43,132 nucleotides of DNA from Bdellovibrionales bacterium RIFOXYD1_FULL_55_31 (GTDB lineage: Bacteria; Bdellovibrionota; UBA1018): contig MEQK01000076.1 of assembly GCA_001770175.1 (NCBI GenBank), positions 5,836 through 48,967 on the forward strand, in the 5' to 3' direction. The translations under genes were made by a program, and so were the position numbers. The notes under the pieces are model-generated. The model did not search any database. It was given only the letters and a program-made list of their open reading frames with translations, and was not told the origin of the DNA. This document shows positions 7,921 to 16,761 of this stretch, in pieces (within the stretch, counting starts at the first letter, position 1; every line of letters starts with the position of its first letter).

Positions 7921-8570
7921 GGCCGACAAAGAGGAAGCGGGCCACCCTAGCCCAAAGCGAACGATCCTGTTCAAGAAGATCAAGAATACCCTGCAACGAA
8001 TTTAATCCAAAACAAGTATTTAGATTCCAGAAAAGGGCCAGACATGTCGCACGGAAACGCGGATATCCCGAACTTGCAGATGATTTTGCTCAGCAGATCT
8101 TTGTCTACTTTTGTGAAAAGCCAGGCCGAGGCGCAACCGTTGATCAGCTTTTTATTGACTACCTACGGTCAACTTATGGTCGTCCAGGGACACCTGGCGT
8201 CGATGCGAGACGATTCGCTGAAACTCGAATGCTGTCGCTCGATGCTCCCATCAGAACGGATGAGGGCGAAGCTCTCAACCATGATGTTATCGGAGACTCT
8301 CGCCGAAATTCAGGAGCTTACTACGAGCTTCGGGACTGCTCTTTCTTGTTTACAGGACGAGAAGCAACCATTTACGCGCGGTACTTCATAGACCAGGCCC
8401 ACGAGCAAACTATCGCCGACGAGCTCTGTGTCTCGCCGGCGCGCATCTCCCAGGTCCTTGCGAGCATGAAGTCGAAAATCAAAGAGTATTACATTTCCCG
8501 AGAAGTCCGAGAACGGATTGAGTGGGACGAAGAATTCGGAATCTACTTTGTCGATTGGATACAAATATGA
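7917..8570 (+). CDS. sigma-70-like transcription factor
   Basis: region 2-like YPELADDFAQQIFVYFCEKPG and region 4-like FTGREATIYARYFIDQAHEQTIADELCVSPARISQVLASMKSKIKEY. Confidence 0.6.
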   Translation: MRPTKRKRATLAQSERSCSRRSRIPCNEFNPKQVFRFQKRARHVARKRGYPELADDFAQQIFVYFCEKPGRGATVDQLFIDYLRSTYGRPGTPGVDARRFAETRMLSLDAPIRTDEGEALNHDVIGDSRRNSGAYYELRDCSFLFTGREATIYARYFIDQAHEQTIADELCVSPARISQVLASMKSKIKEYYISREVRERIEWDEEFGIYFVDWIQI

Positions 8571-9421
8571 AGTTCGCCAGATGGACAGAAAAGGAAATCA
8601 GAAAACTCAAATCCCTCGCGTCCGACGAATCCAGGTTCTTTTCCGAAATTGCAAAAGATCTTGGAAGATCTCCGGCGTCGACCAGGTGGATGGCGCGTAA
8701 GCTTGGGATAAGTATCCGGCGACGCGGTGCCGCGATGGCGCGTATGGGTGAGTGGAATCGAAAGCACGCGCATTTGCACGAGCAGGTTTTAAAGTTTTAT
8801 CTCAGTCACAGTTTCGAAGAGACTGCCGATCACTTCGGGCTGACGCGATCAGAAATGAAGTCGTGCCTCACGTACGCTTATAAAGAACCATCGCTTAAGC
8901 ACATACGAAAAGAGTGGCGACCTCATTCGGCATGGTCGGATGAGGATTGGCTCTTTATGGTTCGACACGCAGGGGTACGTCCCCGCGAGTGGATAGCGAA
9001 GAAGCTCAAACGGGGATCAACCTACAATTCGGTCAAAGATGCCCTCGCAAAGTTTCAGGGAAGCGGTAAGTATTTCAACGGAATGCCGTGGGGATGGGCT
9101 CAGCATATTTTTGGAGAGGACGCCATTGCTCACACAATCAAGACCAAGGCCGGGCCAACAGGAAATGGCAAGAACGGATGGCAATACCGCCTAATCCCAT
9201 GGGTTGAGTGCGAGCGTCTTTTGAATCTTGGAAAGACCCGGCGTGTAGTTGGCCGCGGCAGGTGGGGTCCGAATCGCGCGCGCTTTGAGAGGCGGATCCA
9301 GATTGCCCCCGAAGTGGAGAGATCGATCCGAGCCATGGCCAAGTTTCAGAGATGGATACATGGAACGAAGGGACCGCGGGCCACGGCCAATCGAATCAGA
9401 GAGTCTTTGAAAGGGAGATAG
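8567..9421 (+). CDS. DNA-binding (Myb/HTH-like) protein
   Basis: FARWTEKEIRKLKSLASDESRFFSEIAKDLGRSPASTRWMARKLGI. Confidence 0.5.
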   Translation: MKFARWTEKEIRKLKSLASDESRFFSEIAKDLGRSPASTRWMARKLGISIRRRGAAMARMGEWNRKHAHLHEQVLKFYLSHSFEETADHFGLTRSEMKSCLTYAYKEPSLKHIRKEWRPHSAWSDEDWLFMVRHAGVRPREWIAKKLKRGSTYNSVKDALAKFQGSGKYFNGMPWGWAQHIFGEDAIAHTIKTKAGPTGNGKNGWQYRLIPWVECERLLNLGKTRRVVGRGRWGPNRARFERRIQIAPEVERSIRAMAKFQRWIHGTKGPRATANRIRESLKGR

Positions 9422-9423
9422 CT

Positions 9424-9837
9424 ATGACCGCCTTGGAGTCAAAACGAGAAGAAATTCAACAAACACTACGGAAATGCCGCGGAAATATTCCGTGGGCCGC
9501 AAAGGAGCTCGGGATGGGAATTGATGCACTAACTCGGCTCATTTCGACAGACCCCGCATTTTCGAAATTCAGGACCGAGAGATCTTTTAAACCAATAGAA
9601 CAGGAGAAAGCTGAAATGAGTAAAGAAGTTCAAATAGTCAGTGATCGTCGAATTCAGGAAACATTCAACACCAGGAACGTTGTCGGAAAGCTCGAGAGCT
9701 TGATGGACAAGGTTACTGCGAAGGAGTGTACGACGGAAACCGTCAATGCGGCGTGCAATTGTGCTGCGCGGATAACAGACATTCTCAGGGTTCACCTCGA
9801 GGTTGAACGCCTTGCCGCCAGAAACCGAAATTTGTGA
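9424..9837 (+). CDS. Fis-type HTH protein with C-terminal extension
   Basis: IQQTLRKCRGNIPWAAKELGMGIDALTRLI. Confidence 0.55.
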   Translation: MTALESKREEIQQTLRKCRGNIPWAAKELGMGIDALTRLISTDPAFSKFRTERSFKPIEQEKAEMSKEVQIVSDRRIQETFNTRNVVGKLESLMDKVTAKECTTETVNAACNCAARITDILRVHLEVERLAARNRNL

Positions 9838-9844
9838 GGGAAGT

Positions 9845-10048
9845 ATGAGTTGCGTTTCACACCACCATGCTTGCGATTGTAGGGAAAAGATATTCAGAGA
9901 GATGGAGGCCCGCATCGAGAAGCTTAGGGGTATTCTGGACCGCTGTGTTCGTCAGTGGAAGCAAGGCCACGTGGTAGATGCAGCTAGCTATATTGCCGAG
10001 GACGCGCAACGCCTTCTCGCCGAGCTGGACGGAACGGAGGGGAAATGA
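9845..10048 (+). CDS. hypothetical protein
   Basis: ATG after GGGAAGT; ATGA overlap with next gene. Confidence 0.5.
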   Translation: MSCVSHHHACDCREKIFREMEARIEKLRGILDRCVRQWKQGHVVDAASYIAEDAQRLLAELDGTEGK

Positions 10049-10251
10049 GGCGGATTCCGGTTATTCACAAAATTAGACACGACGATGAGGGTGTTGGGGG
10101 CGTTTACGAAATGTGGTGCGGGCTTAGGTTCTTTCGAGAGCCAGACCCAACCCCGGAACAAGCACGAGATATTGAAGAGAGTTTTTCACAGTCTCCCATC
10201 TGTAAGCGATGCCTTAAGGCACAAAAGAAATTCGAGGAGGCGCGGGGATGA
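10045..10251 (+). CDS. hypothetical, Cys pair
   Basis: CKRCLKAQKK; tightly packed. Confidence 0.5.
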   Translation: MRRIPVIHKIRHDDEGVGGVYEMWCGLRFFREPDPTPEQARDIEESFSQSPICKRCLKAQKKFEEARG

Positions 10252-10883
10252 AACTGAATTTACACCTTCACACAAACTACTCCGACGGAAACAACTCAAT
10301 AAGGGAAATGGCTGAGTGGGTTCAAAGTCTCGGTCACACTTGTCTGGTTACATCGGATCATGATTACTGGATGACCCCAGCGTCTTACGAAAAGCAAATC
10401 AAGGAATCTGAAGACGTAAGCCGGGAGCTCGGGTTTCCGATAATCAACGGCCTTGAAATCTCGCTTTGGTGTGAGGAGGCCGTCTTGATCGGAACTGATG
10501 CATGCCGCCGGTGGCTTCGCGAGCGACAGAAGCAAGAACATAAAGCGCACCTCGGCGACCACGGGAAAAACCACGCTTACAAGACCATGCCGCAGCTTCT
10601 CGACGGACTCGATTATGCGCTTTGCCTCGTTCATCCTGGACTTCGTGATCCGGTGGATTACTCCATGTTCCACGCTTACGAGGTCATGAACTCGGGGAGT
10701 GAATGGGATGACGCCACGATTTCACGGATGCGCGAGCTGATGCCAAACGCGAAGCCGGTAAGAGGGATGGACGCTCACTCGAACAGGGGCGACCATCACC
10801 TGGAAAGCTGCAATGCTATCGGATCTCCGATTGATAACGAGTCCGACATAATACATTGGATCAAAATTCGAGAAATTTCGTGA
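10248..10883 (+). CDS. PHP-domain phosphoesterase
   Basis: LNLHLHTNYSDGNNSIREMAEWVQSLGHTCLVTSDHDYW...INGLEIS...LVHPGLRD...RGMDAHS. Confidence 0.85.
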   Translation: MKLNLHLHTNYSDGNNSIREMAEWVQSLGHTCLVTSDHDYWMTPASYEKQIKESEDVSRELGFPIINGLEISLWCEEAVLIGTDACRRWLRERQKQEHKAHLGDHGKNHAYKTMPQLLDGLDYALCLVHPGLRDPVDYSMFHAYEVMNSGSEWDDATISRMRELMPNAKPVRGMDAHSNRGDHHLESCNAIGSPIDNESDIIHWIKIREIS

Positions 10884-10893
10884 GGAGGCGTAA

Positions 10894-11214
10894 GTGAGTA
10901 AAATATCGGCTATTGAATTGGTTGGTGCCGCAGAAGCAGAGAATTTTTTCATGGCCGCACTCACCGGCAGCAAATACGGCGGCAAGCGTCTTAGCGAGAT
11001 TCGTTCGTCGGAGGAGTTCGATGAGTGTTATTGGCGATCTTTTCGAGAAACCTGTCAACATCTGAAAAATCAAAGCTCTTTACTGATTTCTTGTTCTTCA
11101 GGCGGCGGGCAAGGTGTTCCAGGAAAAAGGCGCGCGTGTTCTGAGAATTTGAATTGCTCCGAAGCGCGCCGGCCAGGTCAGAGCAATGGTGGTGAGCATC
11201 ATGATCGTCGCTAA
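10894..11214 (+). CDS. hypothetical protein
   Basis: GTG after strong GAGGAGG; low-confidence C-terminus. Confidence 0.45.
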   Translation: MSKISAIELVGAAEAENFFMAALTGSKYGGKRLSEIRSSEEFDECYWRSFRETCQHLKNQSSLLISCSSGGGQGVPGKRRACSENLNCSEARRPGQSNGGEHHDRR

Positions 11215-11353
11215 GCACGTAAAAGAGCACGTCTTGAATTCCCATAATAAGCTCAACAATCATCTTCGACTCTTTCATGATGAATATATCGGAAGGAATA
11301 GTCACGAGCTTGAGACGATGGCGTTGTTAAGATTTCAAGGAGGATGCCAATGA
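11186..11353 (+). CDS. small hypothetical protein
   Basis: MVVSIMIVAKHVKEHVLNSHNKLNNHLRLFHDEYIGRNSHELETMALLRFQGGCQ; stop overlaps next start. Confidence 0.4.
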   Translation: MVVSIMIVAKHVKEHVLNSHNKLNNHLRLFHDEYIGRNSHELETMALLRFQGGCQ

Positions 11354-11595
11354 CCTGCACCGAAGGAGCGCACAAAGGCGTGGTGACATGCAATTGCACG
11401 TGGCAAGGGCTCTTGGATGATTTGAGGAAGGCGCGGGAGGAATGCGCGCAGCTGGAGCGGAAGCTGGGCATTGCGGTTGAGTGCCTAGACACAGTTGCAC
11501 AATGTGGCGGCGGGTGTGATGGACCGCTCGGGTGCATGTGCAAGGCTCCGCTCGCAAAGGAAGCGCGCGCGAAGATAAGGGGTTCTGTGGGATGA
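11350..11595 (+). CDS. Cys-rich hypothetical protein
   Basis: AAGGAGG before ATG; several Cys. Confidence 0.55.
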   Translation: MTCTEGAHKGVVTCNCTWQGLLDDLRKAREECAQLERKLGIAVECLDTVAQCGGGCDGPLGCMCKAPLAKEARAKIRGSVG

Positions 11596-11783
11596 GCGAG
11601 TGGAAAGGTTTTCTTGCCGAATCAAAGCACTACATGAATTATCCGCACTGCGGGCGATTCTATTTCTGGCGCAGACTGCCCGGAGCCTGGTTTCAGTATA
11701 CCCGGTTTAGTTTGAAAGGGCGACTGATTGCCTACTTTGACAGAGAGGTATCTAAGTCCGGAGACGGGAAGGAGCGGACGTGA
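11592..11783 (+). CDS. hypothetical protein
   Basis: ATGA overlap. Confidence 0.5.
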   Translation: MSEWKGFLAESKHYMNYPHCGRFYFWRRLPGAWFQYTRFSLKGRLIAYFDREVSKSGDGKERT

Positions 11784-11923
11784 GCAGAGCAGCATATTTA
11801 GGGTTTGCCGTACTGTGCGGAGCACTGGTCGTTATCGGCGTTTCTTCGCAAAACTGGCTTTCTGTCGCGGTTAATGCCGGACTTTTTGCTTACCACGGCT
11901 ATCTATTCTGGGAGCATTCATGA
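11780..11923 (+). CDS. 47-aa membrane protein
   Basis: GTG start; AAYLGFAVLCGALVVIGVSSQNWLSVAVNAGLFAYHGYLFW hydrophobic. Confidence 0.5.
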   Translation: MSRAAYLGFAVLCGALVVIGVSSQNWLSVAVNAGLFAYHGYLFWEHS

Positions 11924-12019
11924 AAACCCGCGAGCCCGAACTGGAACACACGGGTACGCATTGCTGATACCGGCGAAAAGCACTGCAATTACAACGGCGT
12001 GTGCCATCGCGCATTTGGC

Positions 12020-12048
12020 TTGCTTGTATATACAGGCGTATATATAAT
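12020..12048 (+). promoter_or_regulatory. sigma70-type promoter TTGCTT-N17-TATAAT
   Basis: hexamers at 12020-12025 and 12043-12048, spacer 17; GTATATAC/CGTATATA symmetry in spacer. Confidence 0.75.
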
Positions 12049-12054
12049 GTATTT

Positions 12055-12300
12055 ATGAGCACGGTGGTTGAACTCAATAACGGACTGAAGCTGACGATAA
12101 ATGCAGATGATCACAACCCGCCGCACGTTCATGTGATTGGAAGAGGCGGAATTGCCATAATCAATCTGAGGACCTTTCGGCCGATGATTGTGAAAGGGTT
12201 TTCGCTCTCGGACTTGAGAAAAATAAATTCGGCGGTTCGGCACTACGCGCCGCTGCTTTTGGCGAAATGGGATGAGTTACATGGAAAAGAAGAAGGGTAA
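12055..12300 (+). CDS. DUF4160-family protein
   Basis: LTINADDHNPPHVHVIGRGGIAIINLRTFRPM...SDLRKINSAVRHYAPLLLAKWDELHG. Confidence 0.85.
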   Translation: MSTVVELNNGLKLTINADDHNPPHVHVIGRGGIAIINLRTFRPMIVKGFSLSDLRKINSAVRHYAPLLLAKWDELHGKEEG

Positions 12301-12622
12301 GAAATTAAAATACGGGAAAAAGGATCTGCTGGCCGGCTGGGAGTTTGACCCGAATGAGGCGAAGGTCCTGATTTCCATTCGGCTTGATGGAGACGTCCTA
12401 GAGGCCGTTAAGGCGGCGGCGGCGAAGGCTGGCAAGAAGTATCAACCATGGATCAATGACGTTCTGCGCGAGATCACGATTGGCGCAAACGAATCTCCGC
12501 TGCTTTCTGCAGTACACGATCAGCTGAAGAGCATTCAAAAGAGTGTTGATGAAAAAATCGACGCAATGGCCAGGCGGCTACAGGAACTCGAGGCTCTCGA
12601 GAAGAGGCGCGGGGCGGCATGA
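12281..12622 (+). CDS. BrnA/RHH-type antitoxin-like protein
   Basis: VLISIRLDGDVLEAVKAAAAKAGKKYQPWINDVLREIT. Confidence 0.7.
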   Translation: MEKKKGKKLKYGKKDLLAGWEFDPNEAKVLISIRLDGDVLEAVKAAAAKAGKKYQPWINDVLREITIGANESPLLSAVHDQLKSIQKSVDEKIDAMARRLQELEALEKRRGAA

Positions 12623-12719
12623 TCGTGCGGAAAATTGAGCGATAAGATAAGGCCACCGTGGACGAAATGCGCCAGCCTCTTTTAAACAGGTACGCGCCGG
12701 GCTAATTGTGGGGGCCGAT

Positions 12720-12950
12720 CTAGCTGAATAGGGTCTGCTCTTCAATAAAGCGGACGAGAGTCGAAATTCGTATTTTCACCATCCTGCAGAACTCTGCCGC
12801 CTCAAGGAGCCGAAACTCACGTTCGCCGCTGATGACTCTGGACATCGATGCGCGATCGATTCCGAGCCGGCGAGAGACCGCCCCTTGCGTAATTCCTGCT
12901 TTCTGCATTTTCGAACTGAGCCATCGTTTTCTGGTTTCTTTCGTATTCAT
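12720..12950 (-). CDS. HTH transcriptional regulator (76 aa)
   Basis: MNTKETRKRWLSSKMQKAGITQGAVSRRLGIDRASMSRVISGEREFRLLEAAEFCRM. Confidence 0.75.
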   Translation of the reverse strand: MNTKETRKRWLSSKMQKAGITQGAVSRRLGIDRASMSRVISGEREFRLLEAAEFCRMVKIRISTLVRFIEEQTLFS

Positions 12951-12956
12951 GCGGAC

Positions 12957-12985
12957 TCTATAAGCCAGAAACCGGTCTGACGCAA
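12957..12985 (-). promoter_or_regulatory. promoter TTGCGT-N17-TATAGA for the reverse HTH gene
   Basis: minus strand hexamers; predicted +1 at 12950 is the A of the ATG. Confidence 0.6.
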
Positions 12986-13126
12986 ATTCGCCAGCGCCCC
13001 GCTGATGGTTAATCAGTCGTACAATCAATCTCAAATCCTTGCGAAAACTCCGGAAAATATTTTTTCGGCTCGGACCAGGTAGCAATCTAGCAAGGCGGTG
13101 GACAGTTCGACTCCGGCCGCCCCCGA

Positions 13127-13144
13127 ATATTTTCTGGAAAATAT
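13127..13144. promoter_or_regulatory. palindromic operator candidate ATATTTTC-TG-GAAAATAT
   Basis: perfect 8-bp inverted repeat between divergent genes; related GGAAAATATTTTTTC at 13052. Confidence 0.55.
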
Positions 13145-13168
13145 GTTTCACAGATATTCTAAGCCTCG

Positions 13169-13747
13169 ATGGCTGAAATCAAAATCGAGCTGGAAAAAAA
13201 TTTCGACAACCTCGGTCCGAGAATGCGCAAAGTGGTCGAGCGCGCGACTGTCCGTTCTCTGAATATCGCGATCAAGTCTGTTCGGAGCCAAGTCCAGAAG
13301 GCAATAACTGAGGGGGTAGGAGTCAAGCGGAAGGACATCATAAAGCGCCTATGGATCTTCCCGGCCGACTCAGGACGGCTTGAGGCAGCGCTGAACGTGA
13401 ATGGTGCTGGCGTTCCCCTTTTCAAATTCGATGCAAAGCGAACCAAGGTGAAGACAACCAGAGGCGTGCGCTATGGAGTAACGGCAATGATCAAAGGAGG
13501 CAGAACGTTCATTCCCGGAGGCTTCCTGGCTGAGATGAAATCTGGAAAGGTTGGCGTCTTCGAAAGGACGGGCACTGATCGTTTGCCCATAAGGCAGATG
13601 TTTTCAAACGAGGTAACTGACTTTCTTAAGAACAACTCGGGCTTCCTTCCAAGGATCAAGGATGATGCCAATAGAAAGCTGCAGCAGAACTTCGATCGCG
13701 ATTATTTATTTTACTACAGGAAAGAGTTTGGCACGAGCCTTGGCTAG
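13169..13747 (+). CDS. minor tail protein Z-like
   Basis: MAEIKIELEKNFDNLGPRMRKVVERATVRSLNIAIKSVRSQVQKAI...GVKRKDI. Confidence 0.6.
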   Translation: MAEIKIELEKNFDNLGPRMRKVVERATVRSLNIAIKSVRSQVQKAITEGVGVKRKDIIKRLWIFPADSGRLEAALNVNGAGVPLFKFDAKRTKVKTTRGVRYGVTAMIKGGRTFIPGGFLAEMKSGKVGVFERTGTDRLPIRQMFSNEVTDFLKNNSGFLPRIKDDANRKLQQNFDRDYLFYYRKEFGTSLG

Positions 13748-13846
13748 GTCGCGGGTCCTTCCCAGGGGTCTCGGAATACGGGTGAAACGGCCGCGATATT
13801 TCTCTAGCGTCAGGTTTGGAATTGGGTAGTCGTTTTAAGGGGATTT

Positions 13847-14365
13847 ATGGGCAAACGAAAGCGAAATGATGAGATCTCAGCACCAAAGTCGAAGCTTTTC
13901 CCGATTGATAAATTGGTCCCCTACGAGAAGAATCCGCGGATCCACCCAGAGCACCAGGTCCAGCAGCTCGTCGACAGCATCACCGAATACGGATTCGTCA
14001 GCCCGCTCGTGATCGATTCAAAATTTCGTGTGATCGCCGGGCACGGCCGGCTCATGGCCGCGAACCGGCTCGGCCTTTCTCACGTCCCATGCGTGATTGT
14101 TGATCACCTCACGGAGGCGCAACGCAGAGCGTACATCATCGCAGACAATCGCCTCGCTCTGAATTCCGATTGGGACATGGATATTTTGAAAGAAGAAGTC
14201 AGAGATCTCGACGCGGACGGCTTCGATATTGATGTTTTAGGGTTCTCGCTCTCAGAAATTGAGGCGCTCACAGTCGATTTGAAATCGGTTCCTCGGGTCA
14301 GGAAGGAAAAGAAGAGCAATGCCGTCGATTGTCCGAGCTGTGGGCATCGCTTCACTATCGAATAG
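13847..14365 (+). CDS. ParB-like nuclease domain protein with C-terminal zinc ribbon
   Basis: KLVPYEKNPRIHPEHQVQQLVDSITEYGFVSPLVID...VIAGHGRLMAANRLGL; CPSCGHRF. Confidence 0.85.
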   Translation: MGKRKRNDEISAPKSKLFPIDKLVPYEKNPRIHPEHQVQQLVDSITEYGFVSPLVIDSKFRVIAGHGRLMAANRLGLSHVPCVIVDHLTEAQRRAYIIADNRLALNSDWDMDILKEEVRDLDADGFDIDVLGFSLSEIEALTVDLKSVPRVRKEKKSNAVDCPSCGHRFTIE

Positions 14366-14377
14366 CGATGAGCAGAC

Positions 14378-14866
14378 ATGAAGCCGCTTTCGCTAAGAGC
14401 ATATGCCAAGCACCGCGGAGTTGCACTTCAGGCTGTCCAGAAGGCTGTGAAATCGGGGCGTATTACTCTCGTCAAGGGCGCCAAAGGCAAAAAGGGAATT
14501 GACCCCGCATCGGCAGATCGGCAGTGGGACGAGACAACTGACCCCGGAATGCAACGGAGTCAAAAGTCAGAGGCAACCGGAACTTTTCAGCAGGCAAGGG
14601 CCATGCGGGAGGCGTACCGCGCGAAAGAAGCAAAGCTTGCGTACGAAGAACGAATCGGCAAACTTGTAAGCGCCGAAAGGATAAAAACCGAAGCATTTGA
14701 ATGCGCCAGAATGGTTCGGGATTCCATTCTCAATATCCCGAACCGGATCGCGCATGAACTCGCCGGCGAAACCGACCCGGGCAAAGTTCACGCGCTCCTT
14801 ACCGTCGAGCTGAATAAAGCCCTCGAGGAACTTGCAAATGCAGGCAAGCGTCGCGCAGACAGCTGA
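14378..14866 (+). CDS. terminase small subunit
   Basis: N-terminal HTH and position just upstream of TerL. Confidence 0.65.
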   Translation: MKPLSLRAYAKHRGVALQAVQKAVKSGRITLVKGAKGKKGIDPASADRQWDETTDPGMQRSQKSEATGTFQQARAMREAYRAKEAKLAYEERIGKLVSAERIKTEAFECARMVRDSILNIPNRIAHELAGETDPGKVHALLTVELNKALEELANAGKRRADS

Positions 14867-16748
14867 GGAAATTCTCGATCGCGCGGGGACCCGTGTCTAC
14901 AACTCTGCCTTTTGGTCTGGAATGAAGCCGGATGAGCTGCTCACGGTTTCCGAGTGGGCAGACAAGTACCGCGTTTTGACTCAGAAGGCCTCGGCCGAAC
15001 CAGGGCAATGGCGGACGAGCCGGACCCCATACCTCAAGGAAATAATGGACTGCCTTTCGCCGCTTTCTCCCATCGAGAAGGTCGTGTTCATCAAGGGAGC
15101 TCAGGTCGGTGGAACTGAGGCTGGGAACAACTGGATCGGATACGTCATTGACTATTCGCCGGGGCCGATGATGTGCGTTCAGCCTACAGTTGTTACCGCG
15201 AAACGAAACTCGAAGCAAAGGATCGCTCCGCTAATCGAGGAATGCCCGCGGCTCGCGGCCAAGGTGAAGCAGGCGAGATCAAGAGATTCTGGAAATACAG
15301 TCCTAGAAAAAGATTTCCCGGGTGGGCGACTAGTAATGACTGGCGCAAATTCTGCGGTTGGGCTTCGGTCGATGCCGGTCAGATTTCTTTTTCTGGATGA
15401 GGTTGACGGATATCCGGGCGATGTCGATGGCGAGGGAGATCCGGTCGCACTCGCAGAGGCAAGGACAAGGACGTTCGCACGCAAGAAAATATTTTTGGTC
15501 TCGACGCCCACGTTCGAGGGGCGAAGCAAAATTAAAGCTGCATACGACGAAAGCGATCAACGAAAATACTATCTTCCTTGTCCCCATTGTGGCGGATTTC
15601 AAGACCTGAAGTGGTCTCAAGTGAAATGGCCGGCAGGCAAACCATTTGAAGCGGCTTATATCTGCGAACATTGCCAAAAGCCAATCGAGGAATACCACAA
15701 GACCAAGATGCTGGCCGCCGGCGAATGGCGTGCGCAAAAGCCCGGAGTCGGTGGCGGCAAAATCGCCGGGTTTCATCTCAACTCGCTTTATAGCCCCCTT
15801 GGCTGGTACTCCTGGGGTCAGGCGGCAGACGATTGGGAAAAGGCAAAGGGCAAGCCGGACAAACTTCGCGGACTCATCAACACAGTGCTAGGAGAGACGT
15901 GGAAGGAAAAGGGCGAGGCGCCGGAGTCGAAGCGACTTTATGAGCGTCGAGAGAGATATCCGCTCAACAAAGTACCCGCAGGCGGCCTATTCCTGACTGC
16001 CGGGGTAGACGTTCAAAAAGATCGTCTCGAGCTCGAAATAGTTGCATGGGGCCGAGACAAGCAGAGCTGGTCCATCGATTACCGGGTAATTTCTGGAGAG
16101 ACATCCTCGGAAGTCCCCTGGAAGGAACTCAACAAAGTGCTCATGCAGGAATGGCCGCATGAACGTGGGGCTTCGCTCCCGATTAAGATGCTCGCCGTCG
16201 ACTCAGGCTTCAACACTCAGCACGTTTACAACTGGGCCAGAAAGCATCCGATAACGAGAGTAATGGCGATCAAGGGGATTGATTCGGCAAGCATTCTCTT
16301 GGGTCAGCCGAGTGCGGTCGATGTCACGGTCCGGGGCCGTAAAGTGAAGCGCGGATTTCGCGTCTGGCCAGTTGGGGTAAGTATTGCGAAATCAGAACTG
16401 TATTCGTGGCTGAGGCTTGATTCCCCGTCTGAGGGGGAGGCCTACCCGCCGGGGTATTGTCACCTTCCGGAGTATGGAGAGGAATACTTTCAACAGATCA
16501 CCGCCGAAGAACTTGTCACTAAAATCGTCCGCGGATTCCGAAAATACGAGTGGGTTAAAACGAGAGATCGAAACGAAGCCCTTGACGCACGTGTCTACTC
16601 CCGGGCGGCGGCCGCTGCCGTCGGATTGGATCGGTTCAGCGAAGCACAATGGGATGAACTTTCCGACGAGATTGGCAGGGTTGAATCTGCAGAGCAAGAC
16701 CAACCGGAAGAACCGGAGAACGACCCGAACGAACGCCCATTCTGGTAG
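14838..16748 (+). CDS. terminase large subunit, GpA family
   Basis: KGAQVGGTEAGNNWIGY, FLDEVDGYP, CPHCGGFQDLKWSQVKWP, AGVDVQKDRLELEIVAWGRD. Confidence 0.95.
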   Translation: MQASVAQTAEEILDRAGTRVYNSAFWSGMKPDELLTVSEWADKYRVLTQKASAEPGQWRTSRTPYLKEIMDCLSPLSPIEKVVFIKGAQVGGTEAGNNWIGYVIDYSPGPMMCVQPTVVTAKRNSKQRIAPLIEECPRLAAKVKQARSRDSGNTVLEKDFPGGRLVMTGANSAVGLRSMPVRFLFLDEVDGYPGDVDGEGDPVALAEARTRTFARKKIFLVSTPTFEGRSKIKAAYDESDQRKYYLPCPHCGGFQDLKWSQVKWPAGKPFEAAYICEHCQKPIEEYHKTKMLAAGEWRAQKPGVGGGKIAGFHLNSLYSPLGWYSWGQAADDWEKAKGKPDKLRGLINTVLGETWKEKGEAPESKRLYERRERYPLNKVPAGGLFLTAGVDVQKDRLELEIVAWGRDKQSWSIDYRVISGETSSEVPWKELNKVLMQEWPHERGASLPIKMLAVDSGFNTQHVYNWARKHPITRVMAIKGIDSASILLGQPSAVDVTVRGRKVKRGFRVWPVGVSIAKSELYSWLRLDSPSEGEAYPPGYCHLPEYGEEYFQQITAEELVTKIVRGFRKYEWVKTRDRNEALDARVYSRAAAAAVGLDRFSEAQWDELSDEIGRVESAEQDQPEEPENDPNERPFW

Positions 16749-16761
16749 CCAAAAAAAGCGT

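Noticed and set aside
8044-8391. 115-aa ORF inside the sigma-like gene
   Set aside because: No RBS or motifs; sigma-like frame is better supported
10991-11305. Reverse 104-aa ORF
   Set aside because: Looks protein-like but no RBS; + strand genes 10894-11214 and 11186-11353 fit operon packing better
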